Source of the DNA: CANKJK01 sp040081715
GTDB lineage: Bacteria > Acidobacteriota > Vicinamibacteria > Vicinamibacterales > UBA2999
Reading direction: 5' to 3'
Length of the DNA: 64,000 nt
Assembly (NCBI GenBank): GCA_040081715.1
Contig: JBEBFY010000004.1
Location: forward strand, 138,662-202,661
The position numbers were made by a program, and so were the translations under genes. Below are positions 8,822 to 17,688 of this stretch, in pieces (within the stretch, counting starts at the first letter, position 1; each line of letters begins with the position of its first letter). Under the pieces are notes generated by a model. The model was not told where the DNA came from and did not search any database. It was given only the letters and a program-made list of their open reading frames with translations.

Positions 8822-10167
8822 ACATCAGTCTCGGGAAACACATCAGCCGCCGGACCGTGCTGCGCGGCGCCGGCGTGTCTCTGGCCCTGCCGCTGCTTGA
8901 TGCTATGGTGCCGGCCCATGTCGCAACGCGACTCACCGCTGCCGCACCCGTCAGGCGTTTCGCGGCCGTCTACGTGCCGATGGGCATGAACATGGCCTCG
9001 TGGACGCCTGCGGCGGAGGGACCGCTCGAGCTGACCGCGCCCTTGCAGGCGCTGGCACCCTACAAGGACAAGGTCCTGGCGATCACAGGGCTGGACCACG
9101 ACCCTGCCGTGCCGAAGGGGCAGATTGCCGGCCAGCATTCGCGCGTGATGGCGAGTTGGCTCACGGGCACGCGCGTGGTGGCCACGGAAGGCCCCGGCTT
9201 CCGCAACGGCACGTCGCTCGATCAGATCATCGCGCAGCACGCCGGCGACACGCAGCTGCGGTCGATGGAGCTGGCGCTGGAGTCCGTCGATCTGGTGGGC
9301 GCCTGCGAGCAGGGGTACACCTGCGTGTACTCCGGCACCATTGCCTGGCGGACACCCACGACCCCACTGCCGATGGAGGTGAATCCGCGCGTCGTGTTCG
9401 AGCGGATGTTCGGCGACACGGGCAGCACGGACCCGACCGTGCGGGCGGTGCGCAATCGCAAGGATCGGAGCCTGCTGGATTCCGTGACGGCGCAGGTGCC
9501 GGGCCTCCAGAAGACGCTCGCCGGCGACGACCGGGTGAAACTGGATCAGTACCTCGACGCGGTGCGCGATGTGGAGCACCGTATTCAGAAGGCCGAGGAG
9601 CAGAGCGGGCGGGAGCTACCCGTCATGACGCAGCCAGCCGGGGTCCCGCGGAGCTATGACGAACACGCCGAGGTGATGTTCGACCTCCTGGCGCTGGCCT
9701 TCCAGACGGATCTGACGCGCGTGGCCACCTTCATGATCGGTCGTGAGATGAGCGTGCGGACGTTCCCGCAGATCGGCATTTCTGAACCCCATCATCCGCT
9801 GTCCCATCACCAGAACAATCCGGAGAAACTGGCCGGGCAGGCGAAGTTGAACGCGTACCACGTGCGGTTGTTCTCGCACCTCGTTGACAGGCTGGCGGCG
9901 GCGCGCGAGGACAATCAGTCCATCCTCGAGAACTCCATCCTTCTCTACGGGTCCGGGATGAGCGATTCGAACATCCACGCCGCGCTGAACCTGCCGACAC
10001 TGGTCGTGGGCGGCGGTGCCGGACAGATCAGGGGCGGGCGGCACCTGACGTACCCGAAGGCGACGCCCCTGACGAACCTGCAGCTCGCGATCCTCGACAA
10101 GATGGGCGCACCCGTGGAGCGCTTCGGCGACAGCAACGGACGACTGGACCTGTTGCCGGGCATCTGA
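8818..10167 (+). CDS. DUF1552 protein with Tat-like signal
   Basis: 449 residues; the start overlaps the DUF1592 stop as ATGA. The N-terminus SRRTVLRGAGVSLALPLLDAM is a twin-arginine-type signal with RR at residues 11-12 and a hydrophobic stretch, so a folded, possibly cofactor-bearing protein may be exported. The body has the family's GMNMASWTPAAEGPLELTAPLQALAPYKDKVLAITGLDH opening and the HAEVMFDLLALAFQTDLTRVATFMIGREMS segment. The C-terminal YGSGMSDSNIHAALNLPTLVVGGGAG resembles the sulfatase/alkaline-phosphatase-like DUF1501 group. The substrate is unknown. Pairing with DUF1592 is nearly constant in Planctomycetota and Acidobacteriota, which supports a joint periplasmic function. Confidence 0.92.
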   Translation: MNISLGKHISRRTVLRGAGVSLALPLLDAMVPAHVATRLTAAAPVRRFAAVYVPMGMNMASWTPAAEGPLELTAPLQALAPYKDKVLAITGLDHDPAVPKGQIAGQHSRVMASWLTGTRVVATEGPGFRNGTSLDQIIAQHAGDTQLRSMELALESVDLVGACEQGYTCVYSGTIAWRTPTTPLPMEVNPRVVFERMFGDTGSTDPTVRAVRNRKDRSLLDSVTAQVPGLQKTLAGDDRVKLDQYLDAVRDVEHRIQKAEEQSGRELPVMTQPAGVPRSYDEHAEVMFDLLALAFQTDLTRVATFMIGREMSVRTFPQIGISEPHHPLSHHQNNPEKLAGQAKLNAYHVRLFSHLVDRLAAAREDNQSILENSILLYGSGMSDSNIHAALNLPTLVVGGGAGQIRGGRHLTYPKATPLTNLQLAILDKMGAPVERFGDSNGRLDLLPGI

Positions 10168-10201
10168 CGCTGGCCTGATACTGGAGGACGGCCCCGGGCA
10201 G

Positions 10202-12388
10202 CTATCGCCGGAACAGGTACTGGACTTTCGCAAAGAGGGCCCGGTTGGTTCGACGATAGGCGTCGTCCGCATAGCGCACCGCGTCGATGCGGTCTTCCTG
10301 CCGGTAGCGGTCGTCGTAGCCCACGAAGAACACCGTGCCGGCATTCACGCGGTACGTGCCCATCACGTTGAGGCCGAAGGTCTTGTTGAGGGTGTTCAGA
10401 TCCGTGATGTTGCGGATGAGCAGCCGCGGCGTGAACTGGTAGGTGGTGACAGCCCGGACCACCTTGACGTCGAAGTCCACGGTGTTGCTGCGCACGTCTG
10501 TGAACCGCGTGGCGTTCAGGGTGATCTCCGACTGGAACCTGGATGAGGGCCTGAGGGTGACCGTGGCGCTGTAGACCAGGCTGTGGCCGAGGTACGGCGT
10601 GGCGAGGAAGCGGACCTCGTCGCCCACGCTGAGGTCGGCCTTGACCAGCACGGCGCGGCTTGTGTTGATGGTGGCGGACGCCGTGTAGCGCGTTTTCTGG
10701 AAGTCGATGCCCTGAAACCGCTCGAGGATGCGGCCGCCGGATCCGCTGAGCGTGATGTTCCTGGCAAAGGCCGCCTGCATCGTTAGCGTGGTGTCCTGAT
10801 CGTTCAGCACGCCGGCAAAGTCGTAGAGCCGGTTGTGGGCGATCCTGGGCCCCCAGTTGATCACCCAGGTCTGCGGCCACCAGCGGTAATTGACGCTGGT
10901 GAATACCTTCCTGAAGTTCACCCGGGCCTGGAAACCGGCGTCGTTGCGATAGTCGGGCGAGATGGTGTTCTCGGCCAGCACGAAACCGAACGACCGGCCC
11001 ATCTTCAGAAAGCCGATGTCCGACATGTGGCCGTTGCGGCGCACGCCGCCAGCGTCAAGGTGGCGCGTGAGGCCGCCCGTCAACTGGAGGCGGAAGTTGG
11101 TCCAGAACCGGAAGCTGCCGTCGAAGACGGCGAGGCGGGAGTGGCCGCCGCCGAACTCGCGGTCGTTGGCGATCATGCCGAGAAACGATTCCCGGCCGAC
11201 GTCGTAGCGCACACGGCCGGAGACAATACGCGCGGCCTTGCCGAAGTCGGCCGCGAGCGGGTCGTCGAGCCGGCCCGGCGCCTGGTCATTGGCCGCCAGC
11301 AGCCCAAAAGTGGTCTTGCCGGACTTACCCGTGAGCTTCACGCCGATCTGCGGGTCGAGAATGGTGCGCGTGTGCAGGAAGTAGAACGGCCCGTTCACGC
11401 GGAAGATCTCCTGGCCCTCAAGGAAGAACGGCCTGAGTTCCGGGAAGAAGAGCGGGAAGCGCTGGTTGATCTCGATCTGCGGCCGGTCCGACTCGATCTG
11501 CGAGAAGTCCGGATTCACCGTGACGTCGAGCGTCAGGTTGGACGAGAGGCCGTACTTCACGTTCAGCCCGGCTTCGGCAATGTCGTCCTTGACGATGGCG
11601 CCCGAGGCGAGCCGCTCGGTGGCGACGGTCGTGGCGGTGGGGAGGACTTCCAGATTGCGTGCGGTGGAGAGGTCGCGCATGCCGGACAGCATCCCCATCT
11701 GGGCGAGCACCCCTGGGATGTTGTTGGAGAGCGGCGCCCAGGTGGACGTCTCGTTGTTGTTCCGGATTTCGCGCTGCACCTGGAACCCCCACGTGTGCGG
11801 TTCGCCGGCCGGGCGGCTTGGATAGCGGAGGCTTTTGATCGGGATGGCCATCTCCGCCGTCCAGCCATCCTCGACCAGCATGCCCGCGGACCTGAAGAGC
11901 ACATTCCAGGTGGCGTCGGAGACGGTGACCCCGCCCCCGCCTCCGCCGATGAGTGCGTCGCTCTGGACGCCGTAGCCGTTGACGGAGAAGGAGTAGCCGC
12001 GCTGCTGATCCCGGAAGGGGTCGAAGCTCACGGCCACGGTGTCGTCGTTGGACGTGGCGTCGCGGTCCGCACGCGTGGCGCGCACCATGCCGGTGTCGCG
12101 ATAGTGGGCGTGGATGCCCACGTAGATCGCCTGGCTGTCGTAGCCGATGTAGACGTCCGTGGCCTCGCTCGCCGGCGCGCCCTCGGCGGGCTTGAGCTGG
12201 ACGAGTCCGGTGACCTTGGCGGCCGTCGACCAGACGGCATCGTCAAGCCGTCCGTCGATGGCGGGCGGCTGGGCCGCGCGGACGGCCGTGAGGGACAGCG
12301 GCGCCGGCTGGGCCCTGGCCCTGGCACCCGCCAGGAGCAGCAGCGTGGCGGCCACCGTCAGGACACGAGTCGACCCAGGATGCATCAT
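10202..12388 (-). CDS. DUF5916 outer-membrane protein with carbohydrate-binding family 9-like domain
   Basis: About 728 residues on the minus strand. Starts at 12388 or 12385 (ATGATG) give a signal peptide MHPGSTRVLTVAATLLLLAGARARAQ. Residues about 30-220 look like a CBM9-type beta-sandwich (RAAQPPAIDGRLDDAVWSTAAKVTGLVQLKPAEGAPASEATDVYIGYD). The rest matches the DUF5916 pattern of repeated amphipathic strands, for example NPDFSQIESDRPQIEINQRFPLFFPELRPFFLEGQEIF, and ends in a beta-barrel-like strand VQYLFRR with terminal aromatic/basic residues. It is thought to be an outer-membrane barrel; the ligand is unknown. It is convergent with the DUF1552 gene (34 bases between stops) and divergent from the unknown secreted operon at 12554. 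Confidence 0.87.
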   Translation of the reverse strand: MMHPGSTRVLTVAATLLLLAGARARAQPAPLSLTAVRAAQPPAIDGRLDDAVWSTAAKVTGLVQLKPAEGAPASEATDVYIGYDSQAIYVGIHAHYRDTGMVRATRADRDATSNDDTVAVSFDPFRDQQRGYSFSVNGYGVQSDALIGGGGGGVTVSDATWNVLFRSAGMLVEDGWTAEMAIPIKSLRYPSRPAGEPHTWGFQVQREIRNNNETSTWAPLSNNIPGVLAQMGMLSGMRDLSTARNLEVLPTATTVATERLASGAIVKDDIAEAGLNVKYGLSSNLTLDVTVNPDFSQIESDRPQIEINQRFPLFFPELRPFFLEGQEIFRVNGPFYFLHTRTILDPQIGVKLTGKSGKTTFGLLAANDQAPGRLDDPLAADFGKAARIVSGRVRYDVGRESFLGMIANDREFGGGHSRLAVFDGSFRFWTNFRLQLTGGLTRHLDAGGVRRNGHMSDIGFLKMGRSFGFVLAENTISPDYRNDAGFQARVNFRKVFTSVNYRWWPQTWVINWGPRIAHNRLYDFAGVLNDQDTTLTMQAAFARNITLSGSGGRILERFQGIDFQKTRYTASATINTSRAVLVKADLSVGDEVRFLATPYLGHSLVYSATVTLRPSSRFQSEITLNATRFTDVRSNTVDFDVKVVRAVTTYQFTPRLLIRNITDLNTLNKTFGLNVMGTYRVNAGTVFFVGYDDRYRQEDRIDAVRYADDAYRRTNRALFAKVQYLFRR

Positions 12389-12553
12389 GAACCGGTCGAT
12401 CTTACCGGGCCGGGGAGGGCTGCGTCCGCGCTCAGGGGCGCCGCGCCGCCGGCAGTCCAAATCGCGACGTTCCTGTCTCGGCCGACCGGGGGAGAATGGA
12501 GCGCCCCTGTTCATGGGGCGGGCTGGTTCCGGCATCAACGTGAGGAGATTGGC

Positions 12554-13720
12554 ATGCGCACTGGTACGAAGTTGTCGCTGGTTGTCACGGTGGTCCTGGG
12601 GCTCTCGATTGCCGGCCAGGCGGCCGACAAGCCCGTGACCACCGGAACGGGACCGTCATTCGTCTACATGGGGCCCCTCGCGCTCGGCCCTGACGGCGTC
12701 GTGTTCGCAGCGGACTCACAGGACGTCGCGGTGTACGCCCTCGAGTTGAAGGACGCCCTCAAGGGCGGCGTCCCTGGAACGAAGGACGTGGCCGGCATCG
12801 ATCAGAAGATCGCCGCGCTGCTTGGCACGGACGTCTCGGGGATCGAGGTGACCGACGCACTGGTCTATACACCCAGCCGCAACACGCTCATCTCGGTGAT
12901 GCGCGGGCGCGGCGCGACGGCGAAGCCCGCGCTCGTCAAGGTGGATGGCGCCGGCGCGCTGACGCTGGTGCCATTGACCTCCGTGAAGTACTCGAAGGTA
13001 ATGATTCCCAACCCGCCGCCGAAGGTGGTGGAAGTGGGTGTGGGCGCCAACAAGTTCAGCATCCAGAACTATCCGGACCGTGTGAAGGACGACAGCGTGG
13101 TGAGCCGGATCCTTGGCACGCAGACCATTACCGACATGGCCTTCGACGGCGGACGTCTCTACGTGACGGGCCTCTCGAACGAGGAGTTCGCGTCGAAGCT
13201 GCGTTCGATTCCGTACCCGTTTACGGGGGTTGACCGTGGCACAAGCGTGGAAATCTGGCACGGCGCCCACGGGCAGTTCGAGACCCGCTCGCCGGTCTAC
13301 TCGTTTGTGCCGTACACCGTGAAGGGGGAGCGGAACATCATCGCGTCCTACACCTGCACGCCGCTCGTGAAGTTCCCGGTGTCGGCGCTCAAGCCCAATG
13401 CCGATGTGCGAGGCGTGACGATTGGCGAGTTCGGCAACGGCAACCGGCCGCTCGACATGATTGTGTACACGAAGGGCGGGCAGGACTTCATCCTGATGTC
13501 CACCAACATGCGGGGCGTGCTGAAGGCGCCGACCTCCGGGTTCGGTGACGTGGCGCCGATTCTGAAGCCGGTGCAGGTGGAGGATCGCGTGGGCGTCGTG
13601 CCCGAAACGATTGCCGCCCTGAAGGGCATCGAGCAGCTCGACAAGCTGGACGAGAATCGCGCCGTAGTGCTGGCCCGCGCGGCCAGCGCGCTCGACCTGC
13701 GCGCCATCGCCCTTCCCTGA
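12554..13720 (+). CDS. Secreted protein of unknown function, first gene of a three-gene operon
   Basis: 388 residues. The ATG at 12554 follows GAGGAG and begins the signal peptide MRTGTKLSLVVTVVLGLSIAGQAA. The same frame runs open a further 1.7 kb upstream, but that part overlaps the DUF5916 gene on the other strand and is not coding. The mature protein has short beta-rich repeats (YMGPLALGPDGVVFAADSQDVAVYALEL, ITDMAFDGGRLYVTGLSNEEF, PLDMIVYTKGGQDFILMSTN) that suggest a propeller, but I do not recognise a named family. The single Cys in SYTCTPLVKF does not form a haem motif. The next gene starts two bases after this stop. Confidence 0.8.
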   Translation: MRTGTKLSLVVTVVLGLSIAGQAADKPVTTGTGPSFVYMGPLALGPDGVVFAADSQDVAVYALELKDALKGGVPGTKDVAGIDQKIAALLGTDVSGIEVTDALVYTPSRNTLISVMRGRGATAKPALVKVDGAGALTLVPLTSVKYSKVMIPNPPPKVVEVGVGANKFSIQNYPDRVKDDSVVSRILGTQTITDMAFDGGRLYVTGLSNEEFASKLRSIPYPFTGVDRGTSVEIWHGAHGQFETRSPVYSFVPYTVKGERNIIASYTCTPLVKFPVSALKPNADVRGVTIGEFGNGNRPLDMIVYTKGGQDFILMSTNMRGVLKAPTSGFGDVAPILKPVQVEDRVGVVPETIAALKGIEQLDKLDENRAVVLARAASALDLRAIALP

Positions 13721-13722
13721 GT

Positions 13723-14937
13723 TTGTCCGTCGCACGAGTCTGTGCCGTGGCGGCCGTCCTTGTGACGGCTGCCGCGTGCAGTTCCCGCCCAGGGGCGTCC
13801 CCGGAGACTGCCCCTACAATCGAGATCCTCGAATCCGCCCATGCGACCGGCATCAACGCGGTCGAGGTTCGAGGACTGCGGGCGGCCGATCTCGACGCCC
13901 TCCGCGACGTCGCGCTCTCTGACGACGCGTGGCAGGCCCTGCTGCGGGTGACCGCGATCCTCGCTGGTCAGGCCGACGTACCCGCCGTTGCGGGCGCCTA
14001 CCGCATTGCCGGCCAGGTCCTTCGCTTCGAGCCGCTCTTTCCCCTCGATCCCCGTGTGGCGCATCGCGTGGTGTTCGACCCGGCCCGGCTCCCTCTGGCG
14101 CCCCAGCGCGGCGCGGGCACGTGGCGAGCCTCTCCCGTTACGTTGGAAATCGATGCGGCCGCCGTACAGCTGGTGCCGGTGACTCGAGTGGTCCAGATGT
14201 TTCCCCCGGAGGTGCTGCTCGAGAACCAGCTCCGCGTGTACCTCCAGTTCTCGTCCCCCATGGGCAGGCGTCCGGCGCGGGACTACGTGCGCGTGCTGGA
14301 CGAGGCGGGCCGCGAGGTCGTGGACGCCTTTCTGCCGCTCGACGTGAGTCTCTGGAACGCCGACCGCACCCGTTGCACGCTGCTATTCGACCCGGGCCGG
14401 GTGAAGCGCGGCATCCTCCCGAATGCCGAGCTGGGCCGGCCCCTGACGGCGGGGAGGCGCTACACCCTGGTGGTGAGCCGGGAGTGGCGCGACGCCGAGG
14501 ATCGGCCGCTGGTGGAGGCGTTCCGGCGCGAGTTCCGTGTGCTGCCGGCGTTGATGGGTGCCATCGAGCCGGCGAGCTGGCGGATCACACCACCCGTGGC
14601 GGAGACGCGTGGACCACTCACCGTCATCTTCCCGCGCGCCCTGGACCATGCGCTCGCCGAGCGCGCCCTCGTGGTCCGAGGGCCTGGCGGCCGGCAGGTT
14701 GAGGGTGCGGTGGAACTGGATGACGCCGCCATGCGGTGGCATTTCACGCCATCCGCCGCCTGGCAGGCAGGTGCGCATCAGCTCCGGACGCTTTCGGTGC
14801 TGGAAGATCCCGCCGGCAACCGCGTGGGCCGGCCCTTTGATGCCGATCCACGGCAGGAAGGGTCTGTCGTGGAGGGTGGGGACATGAACACCGGGGCCGT
14901 GATTCCGTTCGAGGTGGGTGCCCAGCGCGGCAGGTAG
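13723..14937 (+). CDS. Probable lipoprotein with Ig-like domains, function unknown
   Basis: 404 residues from a TTG start two bases after the previous stop. The N-terminus MSVARVCAVAAVLVTAAACSS resembles a lipoprotein signal, with Cys19 as the likely lipidated residue, though the AAAC box is weaker than the usual LxxC. Later segments resemble bacterial Ig-like (SbsA/Big_5-type) domains: QLRVYLQFSSPMGRRPARDYVRVLDEAGREV and TRGPLTVIFPRALDHALAERALVVRGPGGRQVEGAVELDD. These typically sit in surface or periplasmic proteins. Tight spacing to both neighbours shows an operon with the genes at 12554 and 14997. No enzyme motif is visible. Confidence 0.75.
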   Translation: MSVARVCAVAAVLVTAAACSSRPGASPETAPTIEILESAHATGINAVEVRGLRAADLDALRDVALSDDAWQALLRVTAILAGQADVPAVAGAYRIAGQVLRFEPLFPLDPRVAHRVVFDPARLPLAPQRGAGTWRASPVTLEIDAAAVQLVPVTRVVQMFPPEVLLENQLRVYLQFSSPMGRRPARDYVRVLDEAGREVVDAFLPLDVSLWNADRTRCTLLFDPGRVKRGILPNAELGRPLTAGRRYTLVVSREWRDAEDRPLVEAFRREFRVLPALMGAIEPASWRITPPVAETRGPLTVIFPRALDHALAERALVVRGPGGRQVEGAVELDDAAMRWHFTPSAAWQAGAHQLRTLSVLEDPAGNRVGRPFDADPRQEGSVVEGGDMNTGAVIPFEVGAQRGR

Positions 14938-14996
14938 GCAGCCCCGTGTCCGCAATGGCACAGCATCGCGCCAGGGGATGGGCGATGATGGTCGGG

Positions 14997-15857
14997 ATGC
15001 CGAGACCTCTGTGGATGGCTGAGCGCAGGCTCCGTGCGGTGTGTCTGTTCGTCGCCGGGTGGATGGCTGTGGGCGTTACCGTTCCGCTGGCCGCCCAGAA
15101 GATCGGACCGGTGTCGAATTCTGACGCCGCACCCTCGTTGGCGACGGCCGAGCGGCTCTACTACATGGGCGACTACGCGGCCGCAGCCGAGATGGCGCTC
15201 GCGTTGCGCACGGCCAACCCGCAGAACCTGGCTGCGTATGAACTGCGCACCTCAGCCCTGCACTTCCAGGTGAAGCGCCTCCTGGGTGACGCCAAGGACA
15301 GGGGCAAGGCGCTGAAGGCGTGCGCGCCCTGCCCGGCATTGCTCGCCGCTTTTGCGGAGGAGACCACGCGTGGTCTGGCCGTGGCTCGGGCGAAGCTGGT
15401 GCAGGACCCCCAGAATCTCGAGACGACCTTCCTGCTCGGCAAGATCGACCTCAATCACGTGTGGCTCTACCTGGGGACACTGGGGCGCAAGACGGCGTTC
15501 AATGAATACCGCGAGGCCAGGCGGTTGATGGAGGCCGTACTCAAGCGAGAGCCGGGCCACGTCCGTGCGCGCGTGGCGCACGCGTGGATCGAGTACATCG
15601 TCGATACGCGGGTGCCGTTCCTGTTCCAATGGGCGCTCGGTGGCGGCGATAAGAAGAAGGCGCTGGCCGAGATGCGGAAGGCGGCCGAGGCCGAGGCGCC
15701 CTTCATCGTCCAGACCGAGGCACGGTTCGCGCTCTGGGAAATGCTGAACCGCGACAAGCGCGTGGCCGAGGCGCTGGTTCCGGCGCGTGCGCTCCTGGCC
15801 GACTTTCCGGAGAATCGCGAACTACTCGCCTTCATCGACAAGCACGGCCGCCCCTGA
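14997..15857 (+). CDS. Exported tetratricopeptide-repeat protein
   Basis: About 286 residues from the ATG at 14997; in-frame alternatives are GTG 14946 and ATGs at 14955, 14985, 14988 and 15015. All retain the hydrophobic signal RLRAVCLFVAGWMAVGVTVPLAAQ. The body is helical with TPR-like repeats: ATAERLYYMGDYAAAAEMALALRTANPQNLAAYELRTSAL, then ETTFLLGKIDLNHVWLYLGTLG and ALVPARALLADFPENRELLAF. CAPCP near residue 105 is a Cys pair without a haem His. It is the last gene of the operon beginning at 12554. A scaffold or assembly role in the periplasm is inference. Confidence 0.78.
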   Translation: MPRPLWMAERRLRAVCLFVAGWMAVGVTVPLAAQKIGPVSNSDAAPSLATAERLYYMGDYAAAAEMALALRTANPQNLAAYELRTSALHFQVKRLLGDAKDRGKALKACAPCPALLAAFAEETTRGLAVARAKLVQDPQNLETTFLLGKIDLNHVWLYLGTLGRKTAFNEYREARRLMEAVLKREPGHVRARVAHAWIEYIVDTRVPFLFQWALGGGDKKKALAEMRKAAEAEAPFIVQTEARFALWEMLNRDKRVAEALVPARALLADFPENRELLAFIDKHGRP

Positions 15858-15927
15858 GGCTACGCACGGGCCCCGCCGCGCCCACCAGCGGCCGCCGCCT
15901 CACGTCACCAGGGCGCAGGTCTGTGAT

Positions 15928-17382
15928 TCAGCGTGTGGTCGCGATGCGGTAGAGATGGGTGGAGGTGCGCACCAGCAGGCTCCCGCGCACCACGGCCGGC
16001 GTGGCCATCACCATCTCGTTCAGCGGATTCTTGGCGAGCACTTTGAACTCCGGGCCTGGCTGAATGGCGTAGGTGTCGCCCTCCTCGCTGATCGCCCAGA
16101 GCTTCCCGTTGTAGGCCCAGGGCGAGGCGGTGAAGCCCGTGGAGTTGAAGTCGATGCGCTGCCGGTTGTAGACAAGCTTGCCCGTTTTCGCGTCGTGGCA
16201 GATCAGGAACCCCTGCGTCAGCAGCGTGTAGTGGTAATCGCCGTAGACGATGGACGAATTCATGTACGAGGCGCCCTGGCCCTGATACCACGCGACGAAC
16301 TCGTTACTGGTTTCACCCGCCTTGAGTGAAATGTCGCCGCTGGCGCCCGGGCGAATCGCCACTACCGGCCGTGTGCGGTCGGACGCGTAGCCGGAGGAGA
16401 CATAGAGCAGGCCGTTGGCTTCGTAGGGCGTCGGCGTCGTGTTGACCGAGAGCTTGCCGAACTGCCACAGGAGCTTGCCGTCCAGGTCGTAGGAACGCAC
16501 CTGCAGATCGCCGGCCGTGATGATCTCGGTCCGCTTGGCGTGCTTCCAGATGTAGGGCGTGGACCAGCCGAAGCCTTCTTGCTCCTTGGGTTTGTGCACG
16601 CGCCACACCTCCTTCCCCGTGGCGGCGTCGAAGGCAAAGAGCAGCCACTGGCGCGGCTCGTGGTCCATCGTGAGATACAGCCGGCCGTCATGGAGCGCGG
16701 GGGAGGCGCCGGCGCCGATATCAGCGAGCTCCGTGTACGACAGCGTCGATTTGTCGCCCGGCCGCGAGACGGCCTCGTTCCGGACCGTGGCCACCGTGGG
16801 CGGTGCCGTTGGGAGAGGGACGTCACGGTGCCAGACAATCTTGCCGTTGTAGTCCACGGCAAAGAGACCGGCGCTCGCGTGGAACACGTAGACGCGCTTG
16901 CCGTCGGTGACCGGTGTCTCCGAGGCGTACGTATTATCCAGATATTTCTTTTCAAGCGGGAGCCCTTCGCGGAGCTGCACCGCCCACTTGACCTTTCCGG
17001 TCTTGAAGCTGAAGGCGTAGAGCATCCAGCGGCGGGAAATCTTGAAGTCCGGGTCCTTACCCGTGCCGATGGCGGACTCCTTCTTTTCGGTCTTGTCCGC
17101 GTACACGCCAGGCGTGACGCCGCGCGGCGTGTCGTGCCCGGCGCTGATGGCGGTAGAGACGAACACGTAGTCGCCCCAGACCACGGGCGACCCCCAGCCG
17201 AGGCCGGGAATCTCGGCCTTCCAGGCCACGTTCTTTGTGGGGCTCCAGGCTTCCGGTAGTGAGGGGTCGTCCGCGATCACCCCTCCGGTGGTGCCACGGA
17301 AGTTCGGCCAGTTGTCCTCAGGCGCGGCCGCCGAAAGTCCAGCCGTCAGACCAAGAGCCACCATCAGCAGGAGTACACGCAT
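15928..17382 (-). CDS. Exported PQQ-like beta-propeller protein
   Basis: 484 residues on the minus strand with the signal peptide MRVLLLMVALGLTAGLSAAA. The mature start NWPNFRGTTGGVI and NVAWKAEIPGLGWGSPVVWGDYVFV are typical of the outer-membrane-assembly/PQQ-like propeller proteins abundant in Planctomycetota and Acidobacteriota. Later blades include GKIVWHRDVPLP, SPALHDGRLYLTMDH, LLFAFDAATGKEVWRVHKP and GKLLWQFGKLSV, with repeated AxDxxTGkxxW motifs. No vicinal-Cys ring or cytochrome domain of true PQQ dehydrogenases is seen, so cofactor binding is doubtful and a structural or binding role is more likely. It is convergent with the TPR gene. Confidence 0.88.
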   Translation of the reverse strand: MRVLLLMVALGLTAGLSAAAPEDNWPNFRGTTGGVIADDPSLPEAWSPTKNVAWKAEIPGLGWGSPVVWGDYVFVSTAISAGHDTPRGVTPGVYADKTEKKESAIGTGKDPDFKISRRWMLYAFSFKTGKVKWAVQLREGLPLEKKYLDNTYASETPVTDGKRVYVFHASAGLFAVDYNGKIVWHRDVPLPTAPPTVATVRNEAVSRPGDKSTLSYTELADIGAGASPALHDGRLYLTMDHEPRQWLLFAFDAATGKEVWRVHKPKEQEGFGWSTPYIWKHAKRTEIITAGDLQVRSYDLDGKLLWQFGKLSVNTTPTPYEANGLLYVSSGYASDRTRPVVAIRPGASGDISLKAGETSNEFVAWYQGQGASYMNSSIVYGDYHYTLLTQGFLICHDAKTGKLVYNRQRIDFNSTGFTASPWAYNGKLWAISEEGDTYAIQPGPEFKVLAKNPLNEMVMATPAVVRGSLLVRTSTHLYRIATTR

Positions 17383-17688
17383 CGCGTTGCCTCATTCCGT
17401 CCGGGCCGGCATCGGCCCCACGACGAACGCGATCCTACAGGACATCGCAGGCAGCCAGAAGGGAATGGAGTTGTCGAGGAAAGTGGTTGCGGGGGCGTGC
17501 AACCAGCGGTACTTGCAGCTGTGGAGCGGGGCGGCGTGATGTGCGCCGAGCAGCCCCGTGTGCTCTCATCTTGCACGGACGGGCCTGCCAGCTACGACGA
17601 TTCGTGGCACGCTCTGACCTGCAATGTGCGCTGCCGTTACGCGCGACGTCGACGTGCGCGAATCGCCGGCGTGTACTATTGGAGCGTC
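17383..17688. other. Intergenic region between divergent PQQ-like gene and regB-like gene
   Basis: About 306 bases with no supported gene. It must hold the promoters for the minus-strand PQQ-like gene and the plus-strand sensor kinase. The GC-rich stretch 17641-17660 contains GCGAC followed by GTCGAC, reminiscent of a RegA half-site but not a full inverted pair. No clear -35/-10 pair could be assigned by eye. Confidence 0.4.

Noticed and set aside
10835..12553. Long plus-strand open frame joined to the secreted protein gene at 12554
   Set aside because: It lies antisense to the DUF5916 gene, lacks a ribosome-binding site, and a signal peptide with a good start begins at 12554.
17641..17660. 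RegA-type site in front of regB
   Set aside because: GCGACGTCGAC has one half-site but not the opposing GTCGC, so autoregulation cannot be claimed.
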